Shown in pieces: positions 7,438 through 16,165 of a stretch of DNA of 64,000 bases; the first letter of the stretch is position 1; each line of letters opens with the position of its first letter. The notes under the pieces were generated by a model, which saw nothing but the letters and a program-made list of their open reading frames with translations, was not told the DNA's origin and made no database searches. The position numbers and the translations under genes are program-made. This stretch comes from Microbispora hainanensis (GTDB taxonomy: Bacteria > Actinomycetota > Actinomycetes > Streptosporangiales > Streptosporangiaceae), in the NCBI RefSeq assembly GCF_036186745.1, contig NZ_CP108086.1, forward strand, positions 434,001 through 498,000. Direction: 5' to 3'.

Positions 7438-8763
7438 CTATGCCTGGTCGCCGCGCAGGACGGCGGCCGGGATCGGGATGGCCGGGAAGGGGTTGTCCGG
7501 CAGCAGGATCAGCCGGCGCGGCGTGGCGGCGCGCTCCGTGGCGTCCAGGTGCAGCAGGGCGGTGCCGATGCCCGCGGCTCCCACCATGTAACCGGTGTCG
7601 GCCGTGACCTCTCCGGGCCGCAGCCGCCGATATGCCTGATACCAGCGGAAACCGGCCTCGTCGCCCGCGGTCGCGCGCCCGATCAGGTCGATCGCGAGCG
7701 TGCGCGCGAAGCCGAGGTACGGCTCGTGCCCCGTGGCGGCGTACAGGCCGACGAAACACTCGATCAGCCCGGCGGTGCCGCAGCACAGGCAGGCGACGTC
7801 CCAGTGCCCCGGGGGCCGGGCCCCGGGCACGCCGCTCTGCATGATCCCGTGCGCGAGCCGCTCCACCCAGTCGAGATCGCCCGGGTCTCCGGTGACCCGG
7901 TGCAGCTCGTAGAACATGCGGGCCACCCCGGCGGAGCCGGAGCAGAAGCCGAGGTAGTGGAGCCGCCGCCCCTGCGGGATGTGGTGCGGCACGAGCGCGC
8001 ATCTGTCGGTGACCACGCTGACCGCGCGGACGAATCCTGCCCCCCTCCGGGCCGCCTCGAGGAAGCGCTCGTCGCGGGTCACGCCGTACAGGCGGGCGAG
8101 CAGGAAAGCGGTGCCCGCCGTGCCGGACAGGAACCCGGGCGTGACGGCGTCCACGGGCAGGTCGGGGATGGCGTCGCCGCCGAAGCGGTGCCCCGGGACG
8201 GCGAGCGCCGCGATGCGGTGCCCCGCCTCGATCGCCACCTCCTCGTAGGCCGGGACGCCGAGGATGCCGGCCGCGTGCAGCAGCGCGAGCACGATCCCGC
8301 CGTCGCCGCGCTGCGCCGGGTCACCGGTCCAGCCGATGCCGTCGCCGAGCGGGCGGGCGTCGCGGACGAGGCGGTCGGCGGCGGCGCGGGCCGCCCCGAA
8401 GACCTCCTCGTCGCCCGTCGCCCACCCCGTCTCCGCCATGGCGAAGACCAGACCGGCGAGCCCGTGGTAGAAGGTCGGGTCGCGCTGCTCCGGCCAGGTG
8501 ACGGCCAGCCTGCGGGCGCCCGCGAGCGCGTCCTCCAGGTAGGCCTCGTGACCGGTGGCGGCGGCGAGTTCGAGGAAGAACAGCACGACGCCGGCCGCGC
8601 CGGCGTAGAGAGACGAGGCGTCACCGGCTCCGGCCGACCGCCCCCGGGGATCGGGGTTGGCCCGCCAGCGCCGTCCGAGGTCGTCGTCCACCGCCGCCGA
8701 CCGCACCCAGCGCGCGGCCGTGACGGCGGCGGTGACCGGTGTCTCGCGGGGCCAGGCGCTCAT
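7438..8763 (-). CDS. Standalone LanC-like cyclase
   Basis: A 441-residue alpha-toroid protein with the repeated GxxG signatures of lanthionine synthetase C (SLYAGAAGVVLF, FYHGLAGLVF, GFLSGTAGTAF, GFCSGSAGVARM, CCGTAGLIECF, GAAGIGTALL). Zinc ligands are visible as the Cys of GFCSG (about 274) and the Cys pair of CLCCGTAG (about 327-328). The usual Cys-His pair is Cys-Cys here, giving a three-cysteine site like that of ProcM-type enzymes. LanC proteins add Cys thiols to dehydroamino acids. No dehydratase, kinase or precursor peptide lies nearby, so it may act on proteins or glutathione-like adducts as human LANCL does. The ATG at 8763 has a GGGAG site; the frame extends upstream only through a TTG. 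Confidence 0.85.
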   Translation of the reverse strand: MSAWPRETPVTAAVTAARWVRSAAVDDDLGRRWRANPDPRGRSAGAGDASSLYAGAAGVVLFFLELAAATGHEAYLEDALAGARRLAVTWPEQRDPTFYHGLAGLVFAMAETGWATGDEEVFGAARAAADRLVRDARPLGDGIGWTGDPAQRGDGGIVLALLHAAGILGVPAYEEVAIEAGHRIAALAVPGHRFGGDAIPDLPVDAVTPGFLSGTAGTAFLLARLYGVTRDERFLEAARRGAGFVRAVSVVTDRCALVPHHIPQGRRLHYLGFCSGSAGVARMFYELHRVTGDPGDLDWVERLAHGIMQSGVPGARPPGHWDVACLCCGTAGLIECFVGLYAATGHEPYLGFARTLAIDLIGRATAGDEAGFRWYQAYRRLRPGEVTADTGYMVGAAGIGTALLHLDATERAATPRRLILLPDNPFPAIPIPAAVLRGDQA

Positions 8764-8844
8764 CACCCCAGTCTCCCACAAAGCTGGTAGGAAATTAAGG
8801 CTTACATGCTTCTATTGGGAAGCCTACGGGCAGTCGCGCACCGA

Positions 8845-10566
8845 TCACACCGTCCGCGCGGGAACGTCCGGGTGACGTGCCTCGGGGACCGGGGCCGGTG
8901 ACGGCGCCGGCCGGAGTCCCAGCAGCGTCCTGGCGTGGGCGATCGCGGCCGGCGTGTCCGGGAAGACGAGCCCGTCGCGGCGGAGGTGGCCTGCCACTCC
9001 CAGGCCGTCGAGCACCTCGTCGTGGCCGGGCCGGATGCCCGACAGCAGCACGGTGATGCCCCTCCCCTCCAGCCGGGTGATCGCGTCGCCGAGGACGCCC
9101 GCGCCGGTGGCGTCGATCGTGGACACGCGCGACATCCGCAGGATGACCACCCGCACGTCGGCGACCTCCGACAGCTCCAGCAGGAAGCGGTGGGCCGCGC
9201 CGAAGAACAGCGGGCCGTCGAACCGGTAGGCCACGATGTGCTCGGCGAGCAGGCGCCGTTCCTCGTCGCTGTGGTCGCCGGTCTCCAGCGGGACCTGCTC
9301 GATCTGCGCGCTGCGCGCGACGGCCCGCAGCGCGAGCACGATCGCGACGCCGACGCCGACCGCGACCGCGGTGACGAGGTCGAAGGCGACGGTGACGGCG
9401 AAGGTGAGGATCATCACCGCGGCGTCGCCCCGGGTGGAGCGGGCGATGGCGCGCAGCGAGCCGACCTCGACCATGCGGACCGTCGTGGCCAGCAGCACGC
9501 CGGCCAGCGCGGCCAGCGGGATCCGCCCGACGAGGCCGCTCGCGCCGAACACGATGACGGCCAGCACGACGGCGTGCGTGAGGGAGGCCAGGCGCGAGCG
9601 CGCGCCCGAGCGGACGTTGACCGCCGTACGGGCGATCGCGGCGGTGGCGGGGATGCCGCCGAAGAGCGGGGAGACGATGTTCGCCAGGCCCTGCCCGAAC
9701 AGCTCGCGGTCGGGGTCGTGCCGCTCCCCCACGCTCATGCCGTCGGCGACGGAGGCGCACAGCAGGCTTTCCAGCGCGCCGAGGGCGGCCACGGCGAGGG
9801 CCGCGGGGAGCAGCGAGGTGACGGAGCCCAGGTCGAGGAAGCTCACCGTCGGCGCGGGCAGCCCGGCCGGCAGGGTTCCGATGCGGGTGACGTCAAGCCC
9901 GGTGAGCTCGGCCACGATCGTGGCGGCCACGACCGTGAGGAACGAGAACGGCACCGCGGGCCGCCACCGCGCGCCCAGCAGCATGATCGCGGCGACCACG
10001 AGCGCCATCACGATCGGCGCCGGGTGCGGGGTGCGCACGAAGTTCGCCACCGCGTCGCCGGCCGCCTGCCACACGCGTTCGCCCTCGCCGGTCACGCCGA
10101 GCGCGGCGGGCACCTGCTGGAGCGCGATGACGACGGCGATGCCCGCCGTGAAGCCCTCGATGACGGGGGTCGGCATGTAGCGGGCGTACCTGCCGACCCT
10201 GGCCAGCGCCAGGACGATGAGCACGATCCCGGCGAGCAGGCCGACCGCGAGCACCCCGCCCGGGCCGTGGCTGTGCACGATCGGCACGAGGACGACGGTC
10301 ATGGCCCCCGTGGGGCCCGACACCTGGAGGTTGCTGCCGCCGAAGACGGCGGCGACCGCGCCCGCGACGACGGCGGTCGCGAGGCCGGCCTGCGCGCCAA
10401 GCCCGGAGCCGACCCCGAAGGCCAGCGCGAGTGGCAGGGCCACCACCGCCACCGTGAGCCCGGCGATCAGGTCCCGGCCGGGACTGCGGCGGGCCGGTCG
10501 CCAGTCGGCGGGCGAGGGCAGCAGGCCCACGACCCGGTCGTACAACTGCTTGGCCGTGCTGGTCAC
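8845..10566 (-). CDS. SulP family anion transporter with STAS domain
   Basis: A 573-residue integral membrane transporter. The N-terminal 400 residues hold about a dozen hydrophobic segments with SulP hallmarks (DLIAGLTVAVVALPLALAFG, VFGGSNLQVSGPTGAMTVVL, GMSVGERHDPDRELFGQGLA, IPATAAIARTAVNVRSGARS). A cytosolic STAS domain follows (about 445-550), including VVILRMSRVSTIDATGAG with the usual Asp-Ala-Thr/Ser loop. Such proteins move sulfate, bicarbonate or similar anions by proton or sodium symport. Its start overlaps the ArsR gene by four bases, so both are made together; this suggests that the regulator controls uptake of the anion. Confidence 0.9.
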   Translation of the reverse strand: MTSTAKQLYDRVVGLLPSPADWRPARRSPGRDLIAGLTVAVVALPLALAFGVGSGLGAQAGLATAVVAGAVAAVFGGSNLQVSGPTGAMTVVLVPIVHSHGPGGVLAVGLLAGIVLIVLALARVGRYARYMPTPVIEGFTAGIAVVIALQQVPAALGVTGEGERVWQAAGDAVANFVRTPHPAPIVMALVVAAIMLLGARWRPAVPFSFLTVVAATIVAELTGLDVTRIGTLPAGLPAPTVSFLDLGSVTSLLPAALAVAALGALESLLCASVADGMSVGERHDPDRELFGQGLANIVSPLFGGIPATAAIARTAVNVRSGARSRLASLTHAVVLAVIVFGASGLVGRIPLAALAGVLLATTVRMVEVGSLRAIARSTRGDAAVMILTFAVTVAFDLVTAVAVGVGVAIVLALRAVARSAQIEQVPLETGDHSDEERRLLAEHIVAYRFDGPLFFGAAHRFLLELSEVADVRVVILRMSRVSTIDATGAGVLGDAITRLEGRGITVLLSGIRPGHDEVLDGLGVAGHLRRDGLVFPDTPAAIAHARTLLGLRPAPSPAPVPEARHPDVPARTV

Positions 10567-10907
10567 TCGGCCGCCTCCGCCTGGAGCTCGGCCAGCAGCT
10601 CACCCTGGCCGGTGATCATGTCGGTGAGGATCCGCCGGGCCGCCGCGAGCAGGTCCACGATGTCGGGGGTGGCGAGGGAGTAGACCACCGAGCCGCCCTC
10701 CCTGACCGCGCCGACCAGGCCGGTACGGCGCAGCACGGCGAGCTGCTGGGACAGGTTCGACGCCTCCACCTCGATCTCGGCGAGCAGTTCGCGGACCGGG
10801 CGGGGGCCGTCCCGCAGCAGTTCGAGCACGCGGATGCGCACCGGATGTCCCAGGGTGCGGAAGAAGTCGGCCTTGGCCTGATAAAGCGGAACGGGCATTG
10901 GGCTCAC
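10563..10907 (-). CDS. ArsR-family winged-helix repressor
   Basis: A 114-residue ArsR/SmtB-type regulator: FFRTLGHPVRIRVLELLRDG, LLAEIEVEASNLSQQLAVLR (recognition helix) and VREGGSVVYSLATPDIVDL wing. The metal-sensing ELCVCD motif is absent, so it probably does not sense As/Cd through that site. It is the middle gene of a three-gene chain overlapping by GTGA/ATGA with the 59-residue protein upstream and the SulP transporter downstream, and most likely controls that chain. ArsR-SulP pairs of this kind are known in actinobacteria, with the ligand often unknown. Confidence 0.88.
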   Translation of the reverse strand: MSPMPVPLYQAKADFFRTLGHPVRIRVLELLRDGPRPVRELLAEIEVEASNLSQQLAVLRRTGLVGAVREGGSVVYSLATPDIVDLLAAARRILTDMITGQGELLAELQAEAAE

Positions 10908-11083
10908 TCGGTCTCCCCCGCCGTCTCCACGCTGATGCCGTGGTCGGCGGCCAGACGATTCAGGTTGTCCAGACGGCCCGAGGCGACCTGGACACCGTGC
11001 TCGTCGCCGTTCTCCCGCGCCCGCCGCAGGTCCTCGCGCGCCTCCGCGAGCCGGGCACGCAACTCCGCCGTGAACTCCTGCAT
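10904..11083 (-). CDS. Small helical protein heading the ArsR-SulP operon
   Basis: A 59-residue highly charged protein (MQEFTAELRARLAEAREDLR onward, ending DHGISVETAGETE) predicted to be one long helix followed by a short tail. The start at 11083 is set by GGAGAGGACCAC directly before ATG; the longer frame to 11122 has no such site. It overlaps the ArsR start. I do not recognise the family; a partner of the regulator or transporter is possible from its position only. Confidence 0.65.
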   Translation of the reverse strand: MQEFTAELRARLAEAREDLRRARENGDEHGVQVASGRLDNLNRLAADHGISVETAGETE

Positions 11084-11176
11084 GTGGTCCTCTCCTCCGT
11101 CGGCGGAGTTAAGCATATGCAATATGAAGAATTCTTCAATTCAACAGCCCCGCACCCCGAGGGGCCGGTGCCCGGC

Positions 11177-11584
11177 TCAGGCGGGATGCGGCGCGAAGGA
11201 GCGAAGGTCGCGCCGCAGCGGGTGGCCCGCGGGCACCTCGACCAGCACGATCGGCATGCCGTCGGGATCCTCGATCCACATCTCCACCAGCCCCCACGGC
11301 TCAAGCCGGGGCGGCCGGGACACCCGCACCCCCGCCTCCACCAGCCGGTCGTGCTCCTTCTGGACGTCGCGCACCTGCAACCAGAGCGTCGCGTTCTCCC
11401 GCACCGCGCCGGAGGCACGCGCGGAGACCTCCAGGAGCCCCTGCCCCAGGAAGAACACCACCCCGGGGTCCTCGGCCGGCCCGAACTCCCGGTTCACGGC
11501 CAGGCCCAGGACGTCGCGGTAGAAGCGGCGGCTCTCGGCCCGGTCGGCCGATCGCACGAGTATGCGGCTGCTCAGCACTTCCAT
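11177..11584 (-). CDS. VOC family protein
   Basis: A 135-residue vicinal-oxygen-chelate protein: EVLSSRILVRSADRAESRRF, YRDVLGLAVNREFG, VVFFLGQGLLEVSARASG, LWLQVRDVQKEHDRLVEAGV, and the closing WIEDPDGMPIVLVEVP with the conserved Asp-Pro-Asp-Gly and metal-ligand Glu. Role and substrate are not predictable. It stands alone, divergent from the PPOX gene. Confidence 0.85.
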   Translation of the reverse strand: MEVLSSRILVRSADRAESRRFYRDVLGLAVNREFGPAEDPGVVFFLGQGLLEVSARASGAVRENATLWLQVRDVQKEHDRLVEAGVRVSRPPRLEPWGLVEMWIEDPDGMPIVLVEVPAGHPLRRDLRSFAPHPA

Positions 11585-11666
11585 GTGACGTGCGTGCCCA
11601 TCCGGGGCATGCGGTTAAAGGATGAATTGCGGCAAACGACGGCCAAGGCTTCCCGGGCACTTCGTC

Positions 11667-11686
11667 CCTCCGTCGTACGACGGAGG
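11667..11686. promoter_or_regulatory. Perfect 20-bp palindrome upstream of the PPOX gene
   Basis: CCTCCGTCGTACGACGGAGG is identical on both strands with no spacer. A zero-loop palindrome cannot make a good terminator, so an operator is the better reading. It lies 71 bases before the PPOX start and 83 bases before the divergent VOC start. Immediately left of it, GGGCACTTCGTCCC (11655-11668) partly resembles a DosR box (11 of 14). Confidence 0.6.
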
Positions 11687-11757
11687 TCCGTGCCGCCGCG
11701 GAGCCGGGAACGGCAGAGTGGTCGCCGACGCCCTTGAGGATCATTGTGGAGGTCCGA

Positions 11758-12186
11758 ATGACCGAAGACACGGCTCCCGCCGGCCTGCCGCGCCTGGACA
11801 AGCTCGACCGCGAGGAGTGCCTGCGGCTGATCTCTCCGGGCGGCGTGGGCAGGGTGGCCTTCAACAACCCGACCGGGCCCGTGATCCTGCCGGTCAACTA
11901 CACGATCGAGCAGGGCTCCGTCCTGTTCCGCACCGCTCTCGGCGGGCCGATGGACGCCGACCTGCGTACGGGGATCGAGGGGGCCGACTTCATGGTGGCC
12001 TTCGAGGTGGACCACATCGACGAGAGCACCCGCGAGGGCTGGAGCGTGCTCGTGCGCGGCGGGGCCCACCACATCACGGGCGACGTGAACAAGGACGCCG
12101 TGGAATCGTGGGCGGGCGGCGAACGCCCGCTCTACATCCGGATCTCGCCCAACGAGATCACCGGCCGGCGCATCACGCACGCGTGA
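11758..12186 (+). CDS. Pyridoxamine 5'-phosphate oxidase family flavoprotein
   Basis: A 142-residue split-barrel protein of the PPOX/FMN-or-F420-binding class: [69 protein letters not shown], then [17 protein letters not shown]. Proteins of this type in stress regulons often bind FMN, haem or F420. The start is set by GGAGG at 11748, five bases before ATG. Its stop shares bases with the start of the alcohol dehydrogenase gene (TGATG), so the two are translationally coupled. Confidence 0.88.
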   Translation: MTEDTAPAGLPRLDKLDREECLRLISPGGVGRVAFNNPTGPVILPVNYTIEQGSVLFRTALGGPMDADLRTGIEGADFMVAFEVDHIDESTREGWSVLVRGGAHHITGDVNKDAVESWAGGERPLYIRISPNEITGRRITHA

Positions 12187-13190
12187 TGGACGCCTGGGTC
12201 GTGGCCCGGCCGGGGCCCGTCGCGACTCGGCCGCTGGAGCGCACGGTGCTGCCGGACCCCGTGCCCGGGCCGGGGGAGCTGCTCATCCGCGTCGAGGCGT
12301 GCGCGGTCTGCCGCACCGACCTGCACCTCGCCGAGGGCGATCTCCCCCCGAGGCGTCCGCGTACGGTTCCCGGGCACGAGGTCGTGGGACGCGTGGCCGG
12401 GCTCGGCCCGGACACGCAGGGGCCGCCGGTCGGCGCCCGCGTGGGCGTGGCCTGGCTGCGCTCGACCTGCGGGCGGTGCCGCTACTGCCGGCGCGGCGCG
12501 GAAAACCTGTGCCCCGAGTCCACCTACACGGGCTGGGACGCCGACGGCGGATACGCGGAGCTGCTGACCGCCCCCGCGGCGTACGTCTATCCGCTGCCCG
12601 AGGACGTCCCGGCCGAGACGCTCGCCCCGCTGCTGTGCGCGGGGATCATCGGCTATCGCGCGCTGGTCCGCGCCGACCTGCCCCCGGGCGGGCGGCTCGG
12701 CGTCTACGGGTTCGGCGCCTCGGCCCATCTGACCGCGCAGATCGCGATCGCCGAGGGCGCGACCGTGCACGTGATGACGAGGTCGGCGGCGGCCAGGGAG
12801 CTCGCGCTGCGGCTGGGCGCGGCCTCCGCGGCGGGCAGCGCCGACCCGCCGCCCGAGCCTCTGGACGCGGCCATCCTGTTCGCCCCGGTGGGCGATCTCG
12901 TGCCGGTCGCGCTGGCCGCGCTCGACCGGGGCGGCACGCTCGCGGTGGCGGGGATCCACCTCACCGACATCCCGGTGCTGAACTACCAGCGCCACCTGTT
13001 CCAGGAGCGGACGCTGCGCAGCGTGACGGCCAACACCCGCGACGACGGGCGGGAGTTCCTGCGGCTCGCGTCCCTCCACCACCCGCGGGTCACGACGACG
13101 CCCTATCCCTTCGCCGCCGCCGACCGGGCGCTGGCCGACCTGGCCGCCGACCGCGTGGAGGGGGCGGCGGTCCTGCTCATGGACGGGTGA
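12186..13190 (+). CDS. Zinc-dependent alcohol dehydrogenase (MDR family)
   Basis: A 334-residue medium-chain dehydrogenase. Catalytic zinc ligands are in [15 protein letters not shown] and PGHEVVGRV; the structural zinc site is [15 protein letters not shown] with four cysteines. The nucleotide-binding loop is [16 protein letters not shown]. This subgroup is found in the DosR/OsdR-type dormancy clusters of mycobacteria and streptomycetes beside PPOX and CBS proteins, the same company as here. Substrate unknown. ATG at 12186 overlaps the preceding stop. Confidence 0.9.
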   Translation: MDAWVVARPGPVATRPLERTVLPDPVPGPGELLIRVEACAVCRTDLHLAEGDLPPRRPRTVPGHEVVGRVAGLGPDTQGPPVGARVGVAWLRSTCGRCRYCRRGAENLCPESTYTGWDADGGYAELLTAPAAYVYPLPEDVPAETLAPLLCAGIIGYRALVRADLPPGGRLGVYGFGASAHLTAQIAIAEGATVHVMTRSAAARELALRLGAASAAGSADPPPEPLDAAILFAPVGDLVPVALAALDRGGTLAVAGIHLTDIPVLNYQRHLFQERTLRSVTANTRDDGREFLRLASLHHPRVTTTPYPFAAADRALADLAADRVEGAAVLLMDG

Positions 13191-13206
13191 CAGCCAGGGG
13201 TGACGC

Positions 13207-13686
13207 TTATGGACGGGGCGCGGACGGCACCGGCTCCAGGCGGAACAGGCCGCCCTTCACGTACGTGGGGTCGCCGACCGGCCGCGCCGTCCTCCCGGCC
13301 AGCGCCATCAGCACGTCGGTGGTGGTGACCAGGCCCCGCAGGACGTCGTCCGGGCCCAGCACGGGGACCGCGCAGCAGTCGGCGTCGGCCATCAGCGCGG
13401 CGACCTCGGGCAGCGGGGCGTCCGGGGCGACCCGGGGACAGCGCCGCCCCTGCAGGAGCGTGCGCACCGCCGTCCGGGACTGCTCGGCGGGGCCGCCCGA
13501 CCAGTGCGCGGCGACGTCCTCCCGCCCGAGCACGCCGACGAGCCGGAAGCAGGCGTCCACGACCGGGAGGTGGTGGACGCCTGCCCGCCACATGAGCTCC
13601 CAGGCCATCAGCGGCGACTCCTCCGGCTCCACCGTGACGAGCGTCCGGGTCATCACGTCGGACGCGGTCATCGTCTCGACGCTCAT
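13207..13686 (-). CDS. CBS-pair protein
   Basis: A 159-residue protein made of two CBS motifs: TASDVMTRTLVTVEPEESPL with VHHLPVVDACFRLVGVLG, and CPRVAPDAPLPEVAALMADA with VPVLGPDDVLRGLVTTTDV. CBS pairs bind adenine nucleotides or NAD-like ligands and regulate partners. The start at 13686 overlaps the stop of the CBS-BON gene (ATGA) and has GGAAGGACCG before it, so the two CBS genes form an operon. Confidence 0.87.
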   Translation of the reverse strand: MSVETMTASDVMTRTLVTVEPEESPLMAWELMWRAGVHHLPVVDACFRLVGVLGREDVAAHWSGGPAEQSRTAVRTLLQGRRCPRVAPDAPLPEVAALMADADCCAVPVLGPDDVLRGLVTTTDVLMALAGRTARPVGDPTYVKGGLFRLEPVPSAPRP

Positions 13687-14375
13687 CGGTCCTTCCCGCC
13701 CTCCGGGGTCCACCGGGGCGCGCCCGCGGGGACTGCCCGGTCCGCGTCGTCCGTCTCGTAGGTGATGGAGGAGTCGACGTCCACCACGCCGTCCACCTGC
13801 CAGACCTCATCGATCAGGGCGCGGACCTGGCGACGCCGCGCCACGCTGCCGGCGAGGTGGACGATCCCGTCCTCGACCCGTACGGAACACTGCGGGGAGT
13901 AGCGCGACACCACCGCGATGACGTCGTCGCGGAGGTCCTCCGCGGGCCGGCAGAACGCCCTGATCAGGTCCGACTGTTTGACCAGTCCGGTGATGCGGCC
14001 GGTCTCGCCGTCCACGACCGGCAGCTCCTTGATCCTGTTGCGGCGCATCAGGCAGGCCGCCCGCCGCAGCGTGGTGTCCTCGGTGACCGTGATCGCGGGG
14101 CTGGTCATGATCTGGGCGGCGGTGCGGCCGCTCGCCTTCCTGCGCTCCCTGCACCGGGACGGCCCCTCGATGATCAGGTCGCCGGGTCGCCGGTCGAGGC
14201 TCTTGAGCAGCAGGTCGCTGTCGCTCACCATGCCGATGACGCGCCGGTCCCCGTCCACGACGGGGACCGCCCCCACATGGAAGCGGCACATCGCGGTGAC
14301 CACGTCGGCGAACGAGGCCGTCGCCTCGACGGCGACGACGAACCGGTTCATGACGTCGCTCACGGTCATCGGCAT
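13683..14375 (-). CDS. CBS-pair protein with C-terminal BON domain
   Basis: A 230-residue protein. Two CBS motifs (VSDVMNRFVVAVEATASFAD with VGAVPVVDGDRRVIGMVSDS, and IMTSPAITVTEDTTLRRAAC with IKELPVVDGETGRITGLV) are followed by a BON domain (about 150-210: VIAVVSRYSPQCSVRVEDGI, VHLAGSVARRRQVRAL, VDGVVDVDSSI). CBS-BON proteins are a standard part of actinobacterial hypoxia and stress regulons. It is first gene of a two-gene operon and divergent from the receiver-flavoprotein gene, with the DosR-like box between them. Confidence 0.9.
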   Translation of the reverse strand: MPMTVSDVMNRFVVAVEATASFADVVTAMCRFHVGAVPVVDGDRRVIGMVSDSDLLLKSLDRRPGDLIIEGPSRCRERRKASGRTAAQIMTSPAITVTEDTTLRRAACLMRRNRIKELPVVDGETGRITGLVKQSDLIRAFCRPAEDLRDDVIAVVSRYSPQCSVRVEDGIVHLAGSVARRRQVRALIDEVWQVDGVVDVDSSITYETDDADRAVPAGAPRWTPEGGKDR

Positions 14376-14449
14376 GGCGGGCCTCCCTCGTCTCCCCCAG
14401 CCTTCGCCACGACCGGCCGCGGGGCGACCGGCGAACGTCCCCCTCCCGT

Positions 14450-14463
14450 GGGACCTATGTCCT
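14450..14463. promoter_or_regulatory. DosR/OsdR-like box in the divergent stress promoter
   Basis: GGGACCTATGTCCT matches the DosR core GGGAC-N4-GTCCC except for the last base. It lies 75 bases before the CBS-BON start and 44 bases before the receiver-flavoprotein start, a good place to drive both. The assignment rests on motif match plus the dormancy-type genes around it. Confidence 0.55.
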
Positions 14464-14506
14464 CAGGGGTGCCAATCAGGGAAGACCCGCCAGTACCGTG
14501 TGAGAT

Positions 14507-16165
14507 GTGCAGAATGCCGCGATCCTCACCGTAGATGACGACCCGTCCGTCTCCCGGGCCGTGGCTCGTGACATCCGCCGCCGATACGGCGACCGCTACC
14601 GGGTGATCCGAGCCGAGTCCGGCCCCAGCGCGCTCGACGCGCTGCGCGAGATCAAGCTGCGCGGCGAGCAGGTCGCCGTCCTCCTGGCCGACTATCGGAT
14701 GCCCCAGATGAACGGCATCGAGTTCCTCGAGGCCGCCATGGACGTCTTCCCGCTGGCGCGCAGAGTGCTGCTGACCGCGTACGCGGACACCGATGCGGCC
14801 ATCAACGCGATCAACATCGTCGATCTCGACCACTACCTGCTCAAGCCGTGGAACCCGCCGGAGGAGAAGCTCTACCCGGTGCTCGACGCGCTGCTGGAGG
14901 CGTGGCTCGCCGCGCCCGCCGTGACGATGCCGGAGACCAAGGTCGTCGGGCACCGCTGGTCGGCGCACTCGTTCGCGGTGCGCGACTTCCTCGCCCGCAA
15001 CCTCGTGCCGTACCGCTGGCTGCGGGCCGACGAGGCCGAGGGCACCCGCCTGCTGGCCGCCGCCGGGATGAGCGAGGCGGACGTGCCGGTGGTGATCACC
15101 ACGGACGGCAAGGCCCTGGCGCGGCCCACGGAGGCCGACCTCGCCGCGCACGTGGGTATGGCCACCACCCCCGCCTCGGATCTCTACGACCTCGCCGTGA
15201 TCGGCGCGGGACCCGCCGGCCTCGGCGCCGCCGTCTATGGCGCGTCCGAGGGACTGCGCACCCTGCTCGTGGAGCAGCGGGCCACCGGCGGCCAGGCCGG
15301 GCAGAGCAGCCGGATCGAGAACTACCTGGGCTTTCCCGACGGGGTCTCCGGCGCCCAGCTCACCGACCGCGCCCGCAGGCAGGCGCTGAAGTTCAACACC
15401 GAGCTGCTCACCGCCCGCGAGGTCGTCGGCCTCGAACGGAGCGGTTCGGCGACCCTGCTGCACTTCGGCGACGGCACCGCCGTGACGGCGCACACGGTCG
15501 TGCTGGCGACCGGCGTGTCATACCGGCTCCTGAACGCGCCCGGCCTGGCCGACCTGACCGGCCGGGGCGTCTTCTACGGCGCGGCCGCCACCGAGGCCCC
15601 GAGCTGCGCCGGGGAAGAGGTCTACATCGTCGGCGGGGCCAACTCGGCCGGGCAGGCGGCGGTGCACTTCTCCCGCTACGCCCGCAAGGTGCACGTCCTC
15701 ATCCGGGGCGAGGACCTCACCCGGTCGATGTCGCGCTATTTGATCGATCAGATCGAGGCCATCCCCTCGATCGAGGTCCATCCGTGTACGCAGGTGGTCG
15801 CCGGCGAGGGCCGCGACCATCTGGAGCGCCTGACCCTGTGCGACGGGACGACCGGCCGGACGACCACCGTGCCGGCGTCGTGGCTGTTCGTCTTCATCGG
15901 AGCGGAGCCGCGCACCGACTGGCTCGGCGACGTGGTCGCCCGCGACGCCGGCGGCTATGTGCTGACCGGCTCCGACCTGCTCGCCGACGGCCGCCGCCCG
16001 GCCGGGTGGACACTGTCCAGGGACCCCTATCACCTGGAGTCGAGCATGCCCGGCGTCTTCGCGGCGGGCGACGTGCGGGCCGGGTCGGTCAAGCGCGTCG
16101 CCTCGGCCGTGGGTGAGGGCGCCATGGCGGTCTCACTCGTTCACCGTTATCTGGAGACTCCATGA
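14507..16165 (+). CDS. Receiver domain fused to a thioredoxin-reductase-like flavoprotein
   Basis: A 552-residue fusion. Residues 1-125 are a response-regulator receiver (acid pair D10-D11, phosphoacceptor D62 in LLADYRMPQMNG, T90, K113 in LLKPWNPP). Residues 140-215 look like a thioredoxin/glutaredoxin fold without a CxxC. The rest is an FAD/NAD(P)H oxidoreductase: DLAVIGAGPAGLGAAVYGAS, TGGQAGQSSRIENYLGFPDG and VYIVGGANSAGQAAVHFS. Where thioredoxin reductase has its redox CxxC, this protein reads AAATEAPSCAGEE, so disulfide chemistry is unlikely. The output of the phosphorelay thus seems to be a flavin redox module. GTG start; the stop overlaps the next gene by ATGA. Confidence 0.9.
   Translation: MQNAAILTVDDDPSVSRAVARDIRRRYGDRYRVIRAESGPSALDALREIKLRGEQVAVLLADYRMPQMNGIEFLEAAMDVFPLARRVLLTAYADTDAAINAINIVDLDHYLLKPWNPPEEKLYPVLDALLEAWLAAPAVTMPETKVVGHRWSAHSFAVRDFLARNLVPYRWLRADEAEGTRLLAAAGMSEADVPVVITTDGKALARPTEADLAAHVGMATTPASDLYDLAVIGAGPAGLGAAVYGASEGLRTLLVEQRATGGQAGQSSRIENYLGFPDGVSGAQLTDRARRQALKFNTELLTAREVVGLERSGSATLLHFGDGTAVTAHTVVLATGVSYRLLNAPGLADLTGRGVFYGAAATEAPSCAGEEVYIVGGANSAGQAAVHFSRYARKVHVLIRGEDLTRSMSRYLIDQIEAIPSIEVHPCTQVVAGEGRDHLERLTLCDGTTGRTTTVPASWLFVFIGAEPRTDWLGDVVARDAGGYVLTGSDLLADGRRPAGWTLSRDPYHLESSMPGVFAAGDVRAGSVKRVASAVGEGAMAVSLVHRYLETP

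Noticed and set aside
7186..8844. Lanthipeptide biosynthetic cluster around the LanC-like gene
   Set aside because: No dehydratase, protease, transporter or Cys/Ser-rich precursor frame is seen on either side.
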